Of a stretch of DNA of 64,000 bases, positions 49,671-58,256 are shown piece by piece. Location of the stretch: positions 475,107-539,106 of the forward strand of contig CAWFPP010000003.1 in NCBI GenBank assembly GCA_963817735.1, written 5' to 3'. The translations under genes were made by a program, and so were the position numbers. Source of the stretch: Bog-473 sp963817735 (GTDB lineage Bacteria > Actinomycetota > Acidimicrobiia > Acidimicrobiales > RAAP-2). A model generated the notes under the pieces. It saw only the letters and a program-made list of their open reading frames with translations. It ran no database searches and was not told the DNA's origin. Numbering within the stretch: position 1 is the first letter of the stretch; each line of letters begins with the position of its first letter.

Positions 49671-51962
49671 ATGGAATTTCAGGGAAAGATCGGCAACGAA
49701 TGGCGGGACTCGGAGCCGTGGTGGCCGCCGGTGCCCACCCCGCCCGAGGGTGCGCCCAACGTGGTGCTCATCGTGCTCGACGACGTCGGATTCGCCCAAC
49801 TGGGTTGCTACGGGTCCGATATCGACACCCCTTTCATCGACGCGGTCGCCGCCGAAGGCGTGCGCCTGACGAACTTCCACACCACCGCCCTATGCTCACC
49901 GACGCGGGCCTGCCTGCTCACCGGACGGAACCACCATCGCAGCGGCATGGGCCGCGTGGCCGACCTGGCCAGCGGCTACCCCGGCTACTGGGGAAGACCG
50001 CCCCGGGAGAACGGCTTCCTGTCCGAGATGCTGCAGGGAACCGGGTACGCCACCTACGCCGTCGGGAAGTGGCATCTGACCCCCGAAGGCGAGACCAACA
50101 TGGCGAACTCGCGGGCCACGTGGCCCCTCGGACGCGGCTTCGACCGCTGGTACGGCTTCCACGGCGGCGAGACCCACCAGTTCGTCCCCGCGCTCTACCA
50201 CGACAATCACGCCGTGCGCCCGCCGCGATCCATCGACGAGGGGTACCACCTGAGCGGGGATCTGGCCGACCGGGCCATCGAGTACCTGAGCGACCTGCGC
50301 GCCGTCGACGACGAGTTGCCGTTCTTCTTGTACTTCGCCACAGGAGCCTGCCATTCGCCCCACCACGCGCCGGCGGAGTGGATCGAGCGCTACAAGGGCC
50401 ACTTCAACAAGGGTTGGGACGCCTGGCGCGACGAGATCTTCGCCCGTCAGCTCGCCACCGGCATCGTGCCCGAGGGCACGGTGCTGTCGCCGCGCCCGCC
50501 GTGGGTCCCCGCCTGGGAGACGCTCGACGAGCGCGAGCGCACCCTGGCCGAACGCTTCATGGAATGCTTCGCCGCCTTCCTGTCCTACACCGACGAGCAG
50601 ATCGGCCGTGTGCTCGCCTTCATTGAGGACGTCGGCGACTCGGACGACACCGCGGTGATCATCGTCTCGGACAACGGCGCCAGTTCCGAAGGTGGGAAGG
50701 AAGGGACCATCAACGAAGGTCGCATGTCGAACTTCGATGCCGCCGGGGTGACGGAGATGTACGACCGCATCGACGAGATCGGTGGGCCGCGCTGTCACAA
50801 CAACTACCCGTGGGGCTGGACCATGGCGGGCAACACGCCGTTCAAGCGCTGGAAGCGAGAGGTCCACGAAGGTGGCGTGGCCGACCCCTGCATCGTCCGG
50901 CTACCGACCAGCCGGCGTGGCGAAGGCGGCGGGGTCCGCCGTCAGTACGCGCATGCCATCGATATCGCCCCGACGGTGCTCGAGCTCGTGGGCATCGCAC
51001 CTCCGGCCGAGATCGAAGGCATTGCGCAGTCGCATCTCGACGGGACGAGCTTCGCCAACCTGCTGGGCGCCGGCGGGGAGAAGGTGGCGGGCCGTCACCT
51101 GACCCAGCATTTCGAGATGCTCGGCTCGCGCGCCATCTACCACGACGGGTGGAAGGCGGTGACGTACCACCCCGTCGGCCCGATCTACGGCGACGGGCTC
51201 CGGGCCAACGCGCCCTGGGACGACGACGTGTGGGAGCTCTACCACGTGACCGAGGACGTGTCGGAGTCACGTGACCGTGCCGCCGAATTCCCCGAGAAGG
51301 TCGCTGAGCTGGTGGACCTTTGGTGGGAGGAGGCGCGGCGCAACGACGTGCTCCCGCTCGACAACCGGGTGCTCGAGGTCATTGCGCACAACCACGATGG
51401 CCGGCGGCCCCAAGCGACGTACCGCTACTTTCAGGGTGGCGCCCCGGTGCCCGAATGGGTGGCCGTGGATACGCGCAACCGCTCCCACGAGATCTCCCTC
51501 ACGCTGGAGGTGCCCGACGGTGTGGCGCCGAAGGGGACTCTGCTTGCGCTCGGATGCGCACTCGGAGGCTGGGCCTTCCAGGTGTTCGAAGGCAGGCTGC
51601 GCTACCTGCACAACCTGCACGGCCAGCGGCTCTACGAGGTCGTGGCCGACGCGGACCTCGGCGCGGGCCGCCACGAGGTGGCTTTCCGCTTCGAGAAGGA
51701 CGAGGGGCTCGGAGGGCAGGCCACGTTGGTGCAGGACGGTGTGGTGGTCGGGACCGGCGTGGTGAAGCGCTTCACCCCGGTGGCCTTCAACGAGTTGATG
51801 ATCGGACTCACCTGCGGCTACGAGTGGGGCCCGGCCATCGGTGGCGACTACGGCGCACCCTTCGCCTTCAACGGCACCATCGTCCGGGCGGAGGTCAGAG
51901 CGACCGGCCCGATCATGCGCGACCCCGTGGCCGAAGTGGCGGCGATCATGGCCGCCCAATGA
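49671..51962 (+). CDS. Arylsulfatase (type I, formylglycine-dependent)
   Basis: 763 aa. The sulfatase core begins NVVLIVLDDVGFAQLGCYG (metal-binding Asp pair). The modification motif is LCSPTRACLLTGR, with Cys75 to be converted to formylglycine. Later ligands are VGKWHL, VIIVSDNGASSEGG (Asp-Asn) and FKRWKREVHEGG. The C-terminal 250 residues (ISLTLEVPDGVAPKGTLLA onward) form the extra beta domain of mycobacterial-type arylsulfatases. No signal peptide, so it is cytoplasmic. The ATG at 49671 gives MEFQGKIG; GTG 49662 is possible. The 277-nt region before it, divergent from the GGDEF gene, is visibly lower in G+C. It would release sulfate from a sulfate ester such as a steroid sulfate (inference). 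No FGE gene is in the window. Confidence 0.94.
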   Translation: MEFQGKIGNEWRDSEPWWPPVPTPPEGAPNVVLIVLDDVGFAQLGCYGSDIDTPFIDAVAAEGVRLTNFHTTALCSPTRACLLTGRNHHRSGMGRVADLASGYPGYWGRPPRENGFLSEMLQGTGYATYAVGKWHLTPEGETNMANSRATWPLGRGFDRWYGFHGGETHQFVPALYHDNHAVRPPRSIDEGYHLSGDLADRAIEYLSDLRAVDDELPFFLYFATGACHSPHHAPAEWIERYKGHFNKGWDAWRDEIFARQLATGIVPEGTVLSPRPPWVPAWETLDERERTLAERFMECFAAFLSYTDEQIGRVLAFIEDVGDSDDTAVIIVSDNGASSEGGKEGTINEGRMSNFDAAGVTEMYDRIDEIGGPRCHNNYPWGWTMAGNTPFKRWKREVHEGGVADPCIVRLPTSRRGEGGGVRRQYAHAIDIAPTVLELVGIAPPAEIEGIAQSHLDGTSFANLLGAGGEKVAGRHLTQHFEMLGSRAIYHDGWKAVTYHPVGPIYGDGLRANAPWDDDVWELYHVTEDVSESRDRAAEFPEKVAELVDLWWEEARRNDVLPLDNRVLEVIAHNHDGRRPQATYRYFQGGAPVPEWVAVDTRNRSHEISLTLEVPDGVAPKGTLLALGCALGGWAFQVFEGRLRYLHNLHGQRLYEVVADADLGAGRHEVAFRFEKDEGLGGQATLVQDGVVVGTGVVKRFTPVAFNELMIGLTCGYEWGPAIGGDYGAPFAFNGTIVRAEVRATGPIMRDPVAEVAAIMAAQ

Positions 51963-51988
51963 AGACCGCCTGACACGCCGAGAACACC

Positions 51989-53188
51989 TCAGAGCGTCCA
52001 GCGATAGTCCTCGGTGGGCTCGTAGACGACACCCCGGGTCAACAGGTCCTCGATCTCCTGGCTCGAGTAGCCGACGCGCTCCATGATGCGCCGGGTGTGC
52101 TCACCCACCAACGGTGGAGGACCGTAAGGGCCCGTCGGGGACTCGGAGAAGTCGATCAGCGTGCCGAATTGACGCAGCTGTCCGAGCATCGGGTGCGGGT
52201 ACTCCGCCACCAGGCCCAGCCGTTCGTTGTCGGCATCGTAGAGGACGGTCTCCCCGTCGTTGCTGTCGACTGAAACCTCTGCGGCCACGCCGGCCGCGGC
52301 GAGATCATGGAACCAGGCCACCGCGGTCCTGGTAAGGAAAACCCGTTCGAGTTCCGGCTCGATCTCCGCCCTGGCCGCCACCCGCTCCTCGATCGTCTCG
52401 AACCGCTGCAGATCGGGACGGCCCACCAGACGGCAGAGGTGCGCCCACTCGCCCGGGCCGAACGCGGCAATCTGGATGAAGCCCACCTGCGTCTCGTACA
52501 GACGGCAGCAGGGCGAGATCCCCATCTGGTTCCCGTCGAGGCCGGGCCGGGCGGGGCCCGGCTCCCCTTCGACGAGGAAGACGTCGGAACTGAATACCGC
52601 GGCGCCGTTCAGGAGCGACGTCCAGAGGTCCTGTCCCTCGCCGGTACGACGTTGGTGGTAGAGGGCGGCGAGCACTCCGACCACCGACACCATGGCGTTG
52701 GCCGTGTCGGTCATCCCGAAGCGGAGATACAGCGGCGGGTTGCCTTCCGCCACGGGACCCGACTCGAACTCGAGCCCGCACGCCGCCTGGTAGAGCGGAT
52801 CGAGCCCGCCGAAGTCCGACAGCGGTCCCTCGGCACCGTAGGCGTAGGTGTTGCAGTGCACGAGGTCCTGGTTGCGCTGCTTGAGGGACTCGTAGTCGAT
52901 CGCCAGCCGTGCTGCAGTGCCTTTGGTCATGTTGTGGTGGACCACATCGGCGATCTCGGCCAGGCGCAGGACCACCTCGCGCCCGTCGGGTGCCTTGACG
53001 TCGACGGCGATGTCGAGCTTGCCGCGCTGGCAGCCCACGAAAGGCATGCCGGCCATCCGCATGCTGTCGCCGCGTACGGGCTCGACCTTGATGACCTCGG
53101 CCCCCAGGTCCGCCAGGAGCATCGGGCCGAACGGTCCGGCTAGATACTGTCCCAGGTCGAGGACGACCACACCGCTCAGGGGGCCCAC
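51989..53188 (-). CDS. CaiB/BaiF CoA-transferase, subunit with conserved Asp
   Basis: 399 aa from GTG 53188, overlapping the upstream CaiB gene by 13 nt. LSGVVVLDLGQYLAGPFGPMLLADLGAEVIKVE is the family start. The region of the catalytic Asp reads YLRFGMTDTANAMVSVVGVLAALYHQ, keeping Asp. C-terminal GQLRQFGTLIDFSESPTG and PLVGEHTRRIMERVGY are typical. The long open frame to 54040 covers the neighbouring gene out of frame. It probably forms a heteromer with the product of 53176-54363, like the second half of the fused protein at 34468. Confidence 0.92.
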   Translation of the reverse strand: MGPLSGVVVLDLGQYLAGPFGPMLLADLGAEVIKVEPVRGDSMRMAGMPFVGCQRGKLDIAVDVKAPDGREVVLRLAEIADVVHHNMTKGTAARLAIDYESLKQRNQDLVHCNTYAYGAEGPLSDFGGLDPLYQAACGLEFESGPVAEGNPPLYLRFGMTDTANAMVSVVGVLAALYHQRRTGEGQDLWTSLLNGAAVFSSDVFLVEGEPGPARPGLDGNQMGISPCCRLYETQVGFIQIAAFGPGEWAHLCRLVGRPDLQRFETIEERVAARAEIEPELERVFLTRTAVAWFHDLAAAGVAAEVSVDSNDGETVLYDADNERLGLVAEYPHPMLGQLRQFGTLIDFSESPTGPYGPPPLVGEHTRRIMERVGYSSQEIEDLLTRGVVYEPTEDYRWTL

Positions 53189-54363
53189 GAGACGTCCTCT
53201 ACGATCCGCGCCCTGAGCAGACGGTCGATGTCCGCCGCGACATAGCCCGCCTCGGCCAGCACCTCCCGGCTGTGCGCGCCGGCAAGGGGCTGTGGTCCCT
53301 GGATGGCGCCGGGCGTGCGGCCCAAGACCGCCGGCACCCCGACTTGCGTGGTGGATCCGAGCTCGGGGTCCTCGACGGTCGCCACCATTTCGTTGGCGAT
53401 GAACTGGGGATGGGAGAACACCTCTGCCATCGGGACCACCGCCTCGGCTCCGAGACCGGCCTGGTGGAACTCCTCGACGAGGTCGTCGCGGCGCCGAAGC
53501 AGATAGGCGGCCCGCAGCCGGGCCTCGTGGGACGCGCGCAACCCGGGATCGGCGTACAAGGCGCGTGGGTCCACCGGGTCCAGCCCCAGGATCTCCTCGG
53601 GCGTCCGCGTCGATGTGCGCCCGTTCATGGTGGCGGCGTGGATCCACTCTCCATCGGCGCACTCGAAGAGGGTGCTCTGGTGGATACCGGGCGGATAGGT
53701 CTTCGCCATCACCGAGCGAAACCCGGCGGGTGCGTGTTGGTGCTCCTGCCAGATCTGCGTGGTGTAGGCGAGCACTCCCTGATAGAGGGAGGTCCGGACA
53801 TGCTGGCCGCGCCCGGTCGCCTCGCGACGCACCAGCGCAGCGAGCACGCCGGAGGCAAGGAGGAAGCACGCGGCCATGCTCGGCGCGGGAAAGTGGAGGT
53901 AGGTAGGTCCAGCCCGCCAAGCGGGTTGCTCGCTCTGCATGCCCGAGCGCGCCTGTACCGTGGCGTCCCAACCGGGTCGATCGGCGAACCGGTGCCCGGA
54001 CGGATAGGCCGGAACCGAGCAGAAGACCAAACGGGGACACTCCGGTGCGATGTCGTCGTAGGAGAGGCCCAGCCGGTCCATGGTGCCGGGGCTGAAGGTC
54101 TCCACCAGCACGTCGGCGTCGCGACAGAGCCGCAGGAACACGTCCCGGCCCTCCTCAGCCTTGAGGTCGAGCACCACTGACCGCCGGCTGCGATTCCAGA
54201 CGTGATAACCGGGCTGGCGTCGAAAGGGATCCCCACCAGGCGGCTCGACCTTGATGACGTCGGCACCGAGCTCGGCGAGAAGCAGGACACCGACGGGTCC
54301 CGCCACGCCCCAGCTCAGATCGAGAACCCGTACTCCCCGCAGGGGGCCCGACGGGTCAGTCAC
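53176..54363 (-). CDS. CaiB/BaiF CoA-transferase, subunit lacking the usual Asp
   Basis: 395 aa from GTG 54363. Family start: LRGVRVLDLSWGVAGPVGVLLLAELGADVIKVEPPGGDPF. The segment that should hold the catalytic Asp reads YLHFPAPSMAACFLLASGVLAALVRR, with Ser instead. The rest of the fold is intact: RSVVLDLKAEEGRDVFLRL, DRLGLSYDDIAP, PLAGAHSREVLAEAGY. It is translated first and coupled to the Asp-bearing partner. This mirrors the domain order in the fused enzyme at 34468-36876 (Asp-less half first). It may bind substrate or CoA as the non-catalytic subunit (inference). Confidence 0.92.
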   Translation of the reverse strand: MTDPSGPLRGVRVLDLSWGVAGPVGVLLLAELGADVIKVEPPGGDPFRRQPGYHVWNRSRRSVVLDLKAEEGRDVFLRLCRDADVLVETFSPGTMDRLGLSYDDIAPECPRLVFCSVPAYPSGHRFADRPGWDATVQARSGMQSEQPAWRAGPTYLHFPAPSMAACFLLASGVLAALVRREATGRGQHVRTSLYQGVLAYTTQIWQEHQHAPAGFRSVMAKTYPPGIHQSTLFECADGEWIHAATMNGRTSTRTPEEILGLDPVDPRALYADPGLRASHEARLRAAYLLRRRDDLVEEFHQAGLGAEAVVPMAEVFSHPQFIANEMVATVEDPELGSTTQVGVPAVLGRTPGAIQGPQPLAGAHSREVLAEAGYVAADIDRLLRARIVEDVSWAP

Positions 54364-54451
54364 CTCTCTCCCGTGTGGCCGGGCGGTCGAGCGGCGTCCT
54401 CAGGCAGTCAGACAATGCACGGGCCTGTGCCGCTCGGGTCGCCGGTCATTC

Positions 54452-54763
54452 TCAGTCCTCTTTCCCCTTGGCTTCGAGGCCAGCGGCGACACTGTCGTAG
54501 CCGGCACTCGTCAACAATCGCCGCAAGTCCACGACCTGCTGCACGTCGATGTCCTTGCCCTGCCGGCGCTCGAACACCCCGCTCTCCTCGCCGACCTTGA
54601 ACAGGAACATGTTGCCGTGCCGCTCTTCGACGGACCCGACCTCGTTGAGCAGGGACGTCACATCGTGCCACTCGATGTTGTGGCTCGTCGGGTGTTGGAA
54701 GATCTGCAGCAGGGTGTCTCGGTGATGGCCGCTGAGGTGCGTTGGCCCGGAGGTTGACGACAT
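54452..54763 (-). CDS. Small conserved actinobacterial protein of unknown function
   Basis: 103 aa from ATG 54763 (MSSTSGPTHLSGHHRDTLLQ). Readable pattern: IFQHPTSHNIEWHDVTSLL, then GSVEERHGNMFLFKVGEES, FERRQGKDIDVQQVVDLRRLL. This layout (SGHHRDTL, HPxSHNIEWHDV, KDIDVQxVVDLRR) looks like a family of short actinobacterial proteins with a possible double-stranded-RNA-binding-like alpha/beta fold, but I cannot name a function. The longer open frame to 55099 has an Arg-rich, unlikely N-terminus. It stands alone, downstream of an empty 332-nt stretch. Confidence 0.75.
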   Translation of the reverse strand: MSSTSGPTHLSGHHRDTLLQIFQHPTSHNIEWHDVTSLLNEVGSVEERHGNMFLFKVGEESGVFERRQGKDIDVQQVVDLRRLLTSAGYDSVAAGLEAKGKED

Positions 54764-55095
54764 AGAGATCCACTGGTCCTTTCTGAAGGTCTCAATGTAG
54801 CGACAGATCCGTTGGCCGTCCCAGGACGCGTGCGGCGGGGGACCATCTGTCGACTCCGGTGTGTCGGGAGGAATGGTTCTCTTTGGCCTGGTAGGAGGGT
54901 TGCGGTCGGCTCGTGCCGATGGCAGGGTCACTGCAGTTCTCATGCCGGCCGGACATTCGTGGCGCGGTCGTCGATGAGCCCGCTCGAGACCGCATGCACG
55001 GCACCGATCAACGTGCGCACCGCCCGCTCGAGAGCGACTGCGGGACTCTGGGCATGCCCGAACACGGCGCGCCACCCGAACCGCTCTGAGCCGAC
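54764..55095. other. Stretch without a supported gene
   Basis: 332 nt between the small conserved gene and the Rpf-like gene, both on the minus strand. It should hold the promoter of the small gene; no clear -35/-10 pair was found. A 41-codon minus-strand frame (GTG near 55058, ending VRPA at about 54949) has plausible codons but no homology I recognise and no ribosome binding site. Confidence 0.5.
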
Positions 55096-56226
55096 TCAAC
55101 TATTGCGACAGGAGTCGTTCCAGGGCTGCTGGCCATCGGCGTCGTAGAGGGCGATGGCCAGGTCGTCCTGCTCAGCCGGAGTCGCCTGGTTGGGAGGGAC
55201 GTTGACGAGCTGGGACAAACCGGCCAGCTGAGCCGCTTCGTTCCACGTCGCCTGGCTGAACTGGAAGCCGCCCATGTAGGTCCCGCCGGGCGACACCGCC
55301 TGGTAGTTGCCGCCCGACTCGACCCTCAGGACGCATTGGAGGAACGGCGGGAGCGACGGGTCACCACCGGACGAGGAGGCTGCGACGGTGCCTGCTGCAG
55401 TCGAACTGCCGGATTGCGTCGTGCTGGTGGGATCCCCGCCGGCTGAGGTGGTCGAAGAAGGATGAGTTGTTGTCGTTGTTGCTGCAGCCGCCGCCGCGGC
55501 TTGGGCGGCGCGGACCGCTTGGGCCGCCGCCGCGGCCTGGGCCGCCTGCTGCTGCGCCACGGCCACCGCCAGCTCGCCGGTGATGGCGGCCTGCTTGGAG
55601 TCGAGTTCGGCCTGGGTCTGACGGGCGGCGGCGGCCTGCGCCGCCTGCTGGTTGGTTGTCGCCTGGTCCTCTACCTGTTGTTGCTCGAGCGTGGCGCGTT
55701 GCGCATGCAGCCCATTCTCGTCGGTGTGCAGCGCATCGATAGTGAGGTTCGTGTCACCGCTGACGACCTCCTCGTACTCCGTTCTCGCCAACGCATCGCT
55801 CTGGCTGCCCACGAAGAGGACCTGTGTTCCCCCGGCCTGCGGGTCCAAGTTGACATAGGCCGACAGCGCCTCAGCCTGGAGTCGTCTCCGGTCGCGATGC
55901 ACCTGGCGCGTCTCGGTCGAGATCTGGTTCTCGGTCGCTTCGATCCTGGCCTCGTCCTGCGTGACCTTGGCGCCGTCAACGTCGTACCGCTGTTGGTAGA
56001 CACCGATCTGGAGCTGCTCCAACACGAGGTCCCGCGCGATCTGGGTCGCCTGCGTCTTCAGGTCCGAAACCTGGTCAGCCGCGGCGGTTCCGGAGGAGAC
56101 GACCATCGTTGCCGTCATCGCAGTCACGACCGTGAGACCCACGATCTTCGCCCCGACACTGGCGAACCTCTCCACTCGACGTCGAGAACCTGACTTTGTC
56201 CTCCGACGGACCCCGACAACTGTCAC
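55096..56226 (-). CDS. Secreted coiled-coil protein with Rpf-like transglycosylase domain
   Basis: 376 aa from GTG 56226. Alternatives are TTG 56289 and a later GTG giving VERFASVG; start uncertain. A hydrophobic signal (VGLTVVTAMTATMVVSSGTAAA) ends near residue 50. A long coiled coil follows (DQVSDLKTQATQIARDLVL to LEQQQVEDQA), like the N-terminus of RipA/PcsB/CwlO-type cell-wall proteins. An Ala/Gln/Thr/Ser-rich linker leads to a C-terminal domain with LRVESGGNYQAVSPGG, YMGGFQFSQATWNEAA and QQPWNDSC. This is the resuscitation-promoting-factor/transglycosylase pattern with the catalytic Glu in VESGG. It would cleave peptidoglycan outside the membrane. Not related to the catabolic genes. Confidence 0.87.
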   Translation of the reverse strand: MTVVGVRRRTKSGSRRRVERFASVGAKIVGLTVVTAMTATMVVSSGTAAADQVSDLKTQATQIARDLVLEQLQIGVYQQRYDVDGAKVTQDEARIEATENQISTETRQVHRDRRRLQAEALSAYVNLDPQAGGTQVLFVGSQSDALARTEYEEVVSGDTNLTIDALHTDENGLHAQRATLEQQQVEDQATTNQQAAQAAAARQTQAELDSKQAAITGELAVAVAQQQAAQAAAAAQAVRAAQAAAAAAATTTTTHPSSTTSAGGDPTSTTQSGSSTAAGTVAASSSGGDPSLPPFLQCVLRVESGGNYQAVSPGGTYMGGFQFSQATWNEAAQLAGLSQLVNVPPNQATPAEQDDLAIALYDADGQQPWNDSCRNS

Positions 56227-56423
56227 GATCGATGAAGTCTTGTCGCCATTTCTTCGACACTGCAAGCCCGACGCGTTCCCTACGACCAACGCGCCCGGAG
56301 CGGAAGGCGAGATTTGAGCCTGGGAGCGCCTCCGACGGTGTCGCCGGCGCTCTCGCGAGTTTCAGAAGGACGAACTACACTGCTGCCCTGCCAGTAATTC
56401 TTACGTTGGGATCGATATCTGGG

Positions 56424-58256
56424 ATGGCTTCAGCACTAGGGGACGGCGAAGACACCAGCTATGACCCAGAAGTGGTGCGGGCCAAGTATCAGGCCGAACG
56501 CGATAGGAGGCTGGTTCCTCATCGCTCAGAAATCCGCGACCTGGGTGCAGATGACGCCTACGCCCGCTATCGCACCGACCCGTTCACCCCCTACATCGAG
56601 CGGGATCCGGTCTCCGACGAGGTCGACGTCGTCATCGTCGGCGGCGGAATGGCGGGCCTGCTTGCGGGCGCAGCCCTGCGCAAAGCTGGAGTCGAGCGGA
56701 TCCGTATCCTCGACCAAGCGGGCGGATTCGGTGGCACCTGGTACTGGAATCGCTATCCGGGGGTCATGTGCGATATCGAGTCCTACATCTATCTGCCGAT
56801 GCTCGAAGAGCTCGACTACGTCCCCACTCGACGCTATGCGTCCGGCGATGAGATCCTGGGTCATCTCGAGGCGATCGCCGAAAGGTTCGAACTCGGGCCG
56901 GATGCTCTTTTTCACACCGGGGTCACCCGAGCCGAGTGGAACGAGACCGGCGCCCGATGGCAGATCAGCACCGACCGCGGCGACCAGCTCAGGTGCCGCT
57001 GGTATGTGCTGGCCGTCGGGATCCTGAATCTCATGAAGCTGCCGGCCATTCCCGGCATGGAGGACTTCGCCGGGCCTTCGTTCCATACGGCTCGATGGGA
57101 CTATTCGTACACCGGCGGTGGGCCGGACCAGGCCCTCACGGGCCTCGCCGACAAGGTGGTGGCCCTCATCGGGACAGGAGCGAGCGGCATTCAGTGCGTG
57201 GCACCGCTCTCCGAATCGGCGAAGCGCCTTTACGTGTTCCAACGCACGCCGTCAGCCATCGGCGAACGCGGGAACCGCGACACTGACCCGGTCTTTGCTT
57301 CGGGCCTCGAGCCAGGCTGGCAACAGGCTCGCATGGAGAACTTCCAGAAGGTCATGATGGGCCAGCCCACCGCCGTGGACCAGGTGGATGATGGGTGGAC
57401 CCACTACTACGGCCCTGTCATGTATCCGCGGCGGACAAAAGGCACGGCCAGATCCGACTACGCCCGCTTGGCCGAAGAGCTCGACTACTCGATCATGAAC
57501 GCGCACCGGCGCCGGATCGAGGAGCTCGTGGCCGACCCGGCCACGGCCGAAATCCTGAAGCCCTACTACCGATATCTCTGCAAGCGGCCATGCTTCCACG
57601 ATGAGTACTTCCCGTCGTTCAACAACCCCAACGTCACCTTGATCGACTGCCCGGCCGGCGTCGAGAGGATCACGGCAAAGGGGCCCGTGGTCGACGGGCA
57701 CCAATACGACGTGGACTGCATCATTTACGCCACCGGATTCGAGGCAGAGCTCACCCCGCTCACCCGACGCGCCGGGCACGAGATCGTCGGTCGAGGTGGG
57801 CTGCACCTCGCCGAGAAGTGGGCCGACGGCGTTGTCAGCCTGTTCGGAATCATGAGCCGCGGCTTCCCGAACCTGTTTGTGATGCCGGCGCCCGGTCAAC
57901 AGGCGGTGACACCCGTGAACTACACGCTGCTGGCCGTCCTCGGGGCCGAGTTCATCGGCGCCACGGTCGGAATTCTCGAGAAGCAGGGGGTCGAATCGTT
58001 CGAGGTGAGCGCCGAGGCCGAGGAAGCATGGACCCAGCGGATCCTCGATTCCTTTGTCGACAGCAGCTCGGTCATGGCGGCCTGCACCCCGTCCCGCATC
58101 AACAATGAAGGACATCCCGAGGCGATGAACCCCCGCAACACCAACTATGGCGGGGGCCTCGGTGACTGGTTCGGGTACCGGGATCTGCTGAAGAATTGGC
58201 TCGAGTCCGGCATCTTCGAAGAACTCGACCTACAGGCGGACTCAACGGTTCCGTGA
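56424..58256 (+). CDS. Baeyer-Villiger-type flavin monooxygenase (long form)
   Basis: 610 aa from ATG 56424. Compared with the BVMO at 18810 it has an extra N-terminal segment of about 60 residues (VVRAKYQAERDRRL through FTPYIERDPVSDEV), as in cyclopentadecanone- or phenylacetone-type enzymes. Motifs: VDVVIVGGGMAGLLAGAAL, GGTWYWNRYPGVMCDIES, fingerprint FAGPSFHTARWD (from residue 215), VALIGTGASGIQCV, YATGFEAELTP. It oxidises a ketone to an ester with NADPH and O2. The stop overlaps the start of the double SDR (GTGA). The upstream 197 nt faces the Rpf-like gene and has no obvious repressor site. Confidence 0.94.
   Translation: MASALGDGEDTSYDPEVVRAKYQAERDRRLVPHRSEIRDLGADDAYARYRTDPFTPYIERDPVSDEVDVVIVGGGMAGLLAGAALRKAGVERIRILDQAGGFGGTWYWNRYPGVMCDIESYIYLPMLEELDYVPTRRYASGDEILGHLEAIAERFELGPDALFHTGVTRAEWNETGARWQISTDRGDQLRCRWYVLAVGILNLMKLPAIPGMEDFAGPSFHTARWDYSYTGGGPDQALTGLADKVVALIGTGASGIQCVAPLSESAKRLYVFQRTPSAIGERGNRDTDPVFASGLEPGWQQARMENFQKVMMGQPTAVDQVDDGWTHYYGPVMYPRRTKGTARSDYARLAEELDYSIMNAHRRRIEELVADPATAEILKPYYRYLCKRPCFHDEYFPSFNNPNVTLIDCPAGVERITAKGPVVDGHQYDVDCIIYATGFEAELTPLTRRAGHEIVGRGGLHLAEKWADGVVSLFGIMSRGFPNLFVMPAPGQQAVTPVNYTLLAVLGAEFIGATVGILEKQGVESFEVSAEAEEAWTQRILDSFVDSSSVMAACTPSRINNEGHPEAMNPRNTNYGGGLGDWFGYRDLLKNWLESGIFEELDLQADSTVP

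Noticed and set aside
52307..53143. Plus-strand frames opposite the CaiB genes
   Set aside because: No recognisable domain; the CaiB genes on the minus strand are complete.
54949..55058. Minus-strand frame of about 41 codons (VFGHAQSPAVALERAVR...)
   Set aside because: Too short, no ribosome binding site and no recognised family; it might be a real small protein but cannot be supported.
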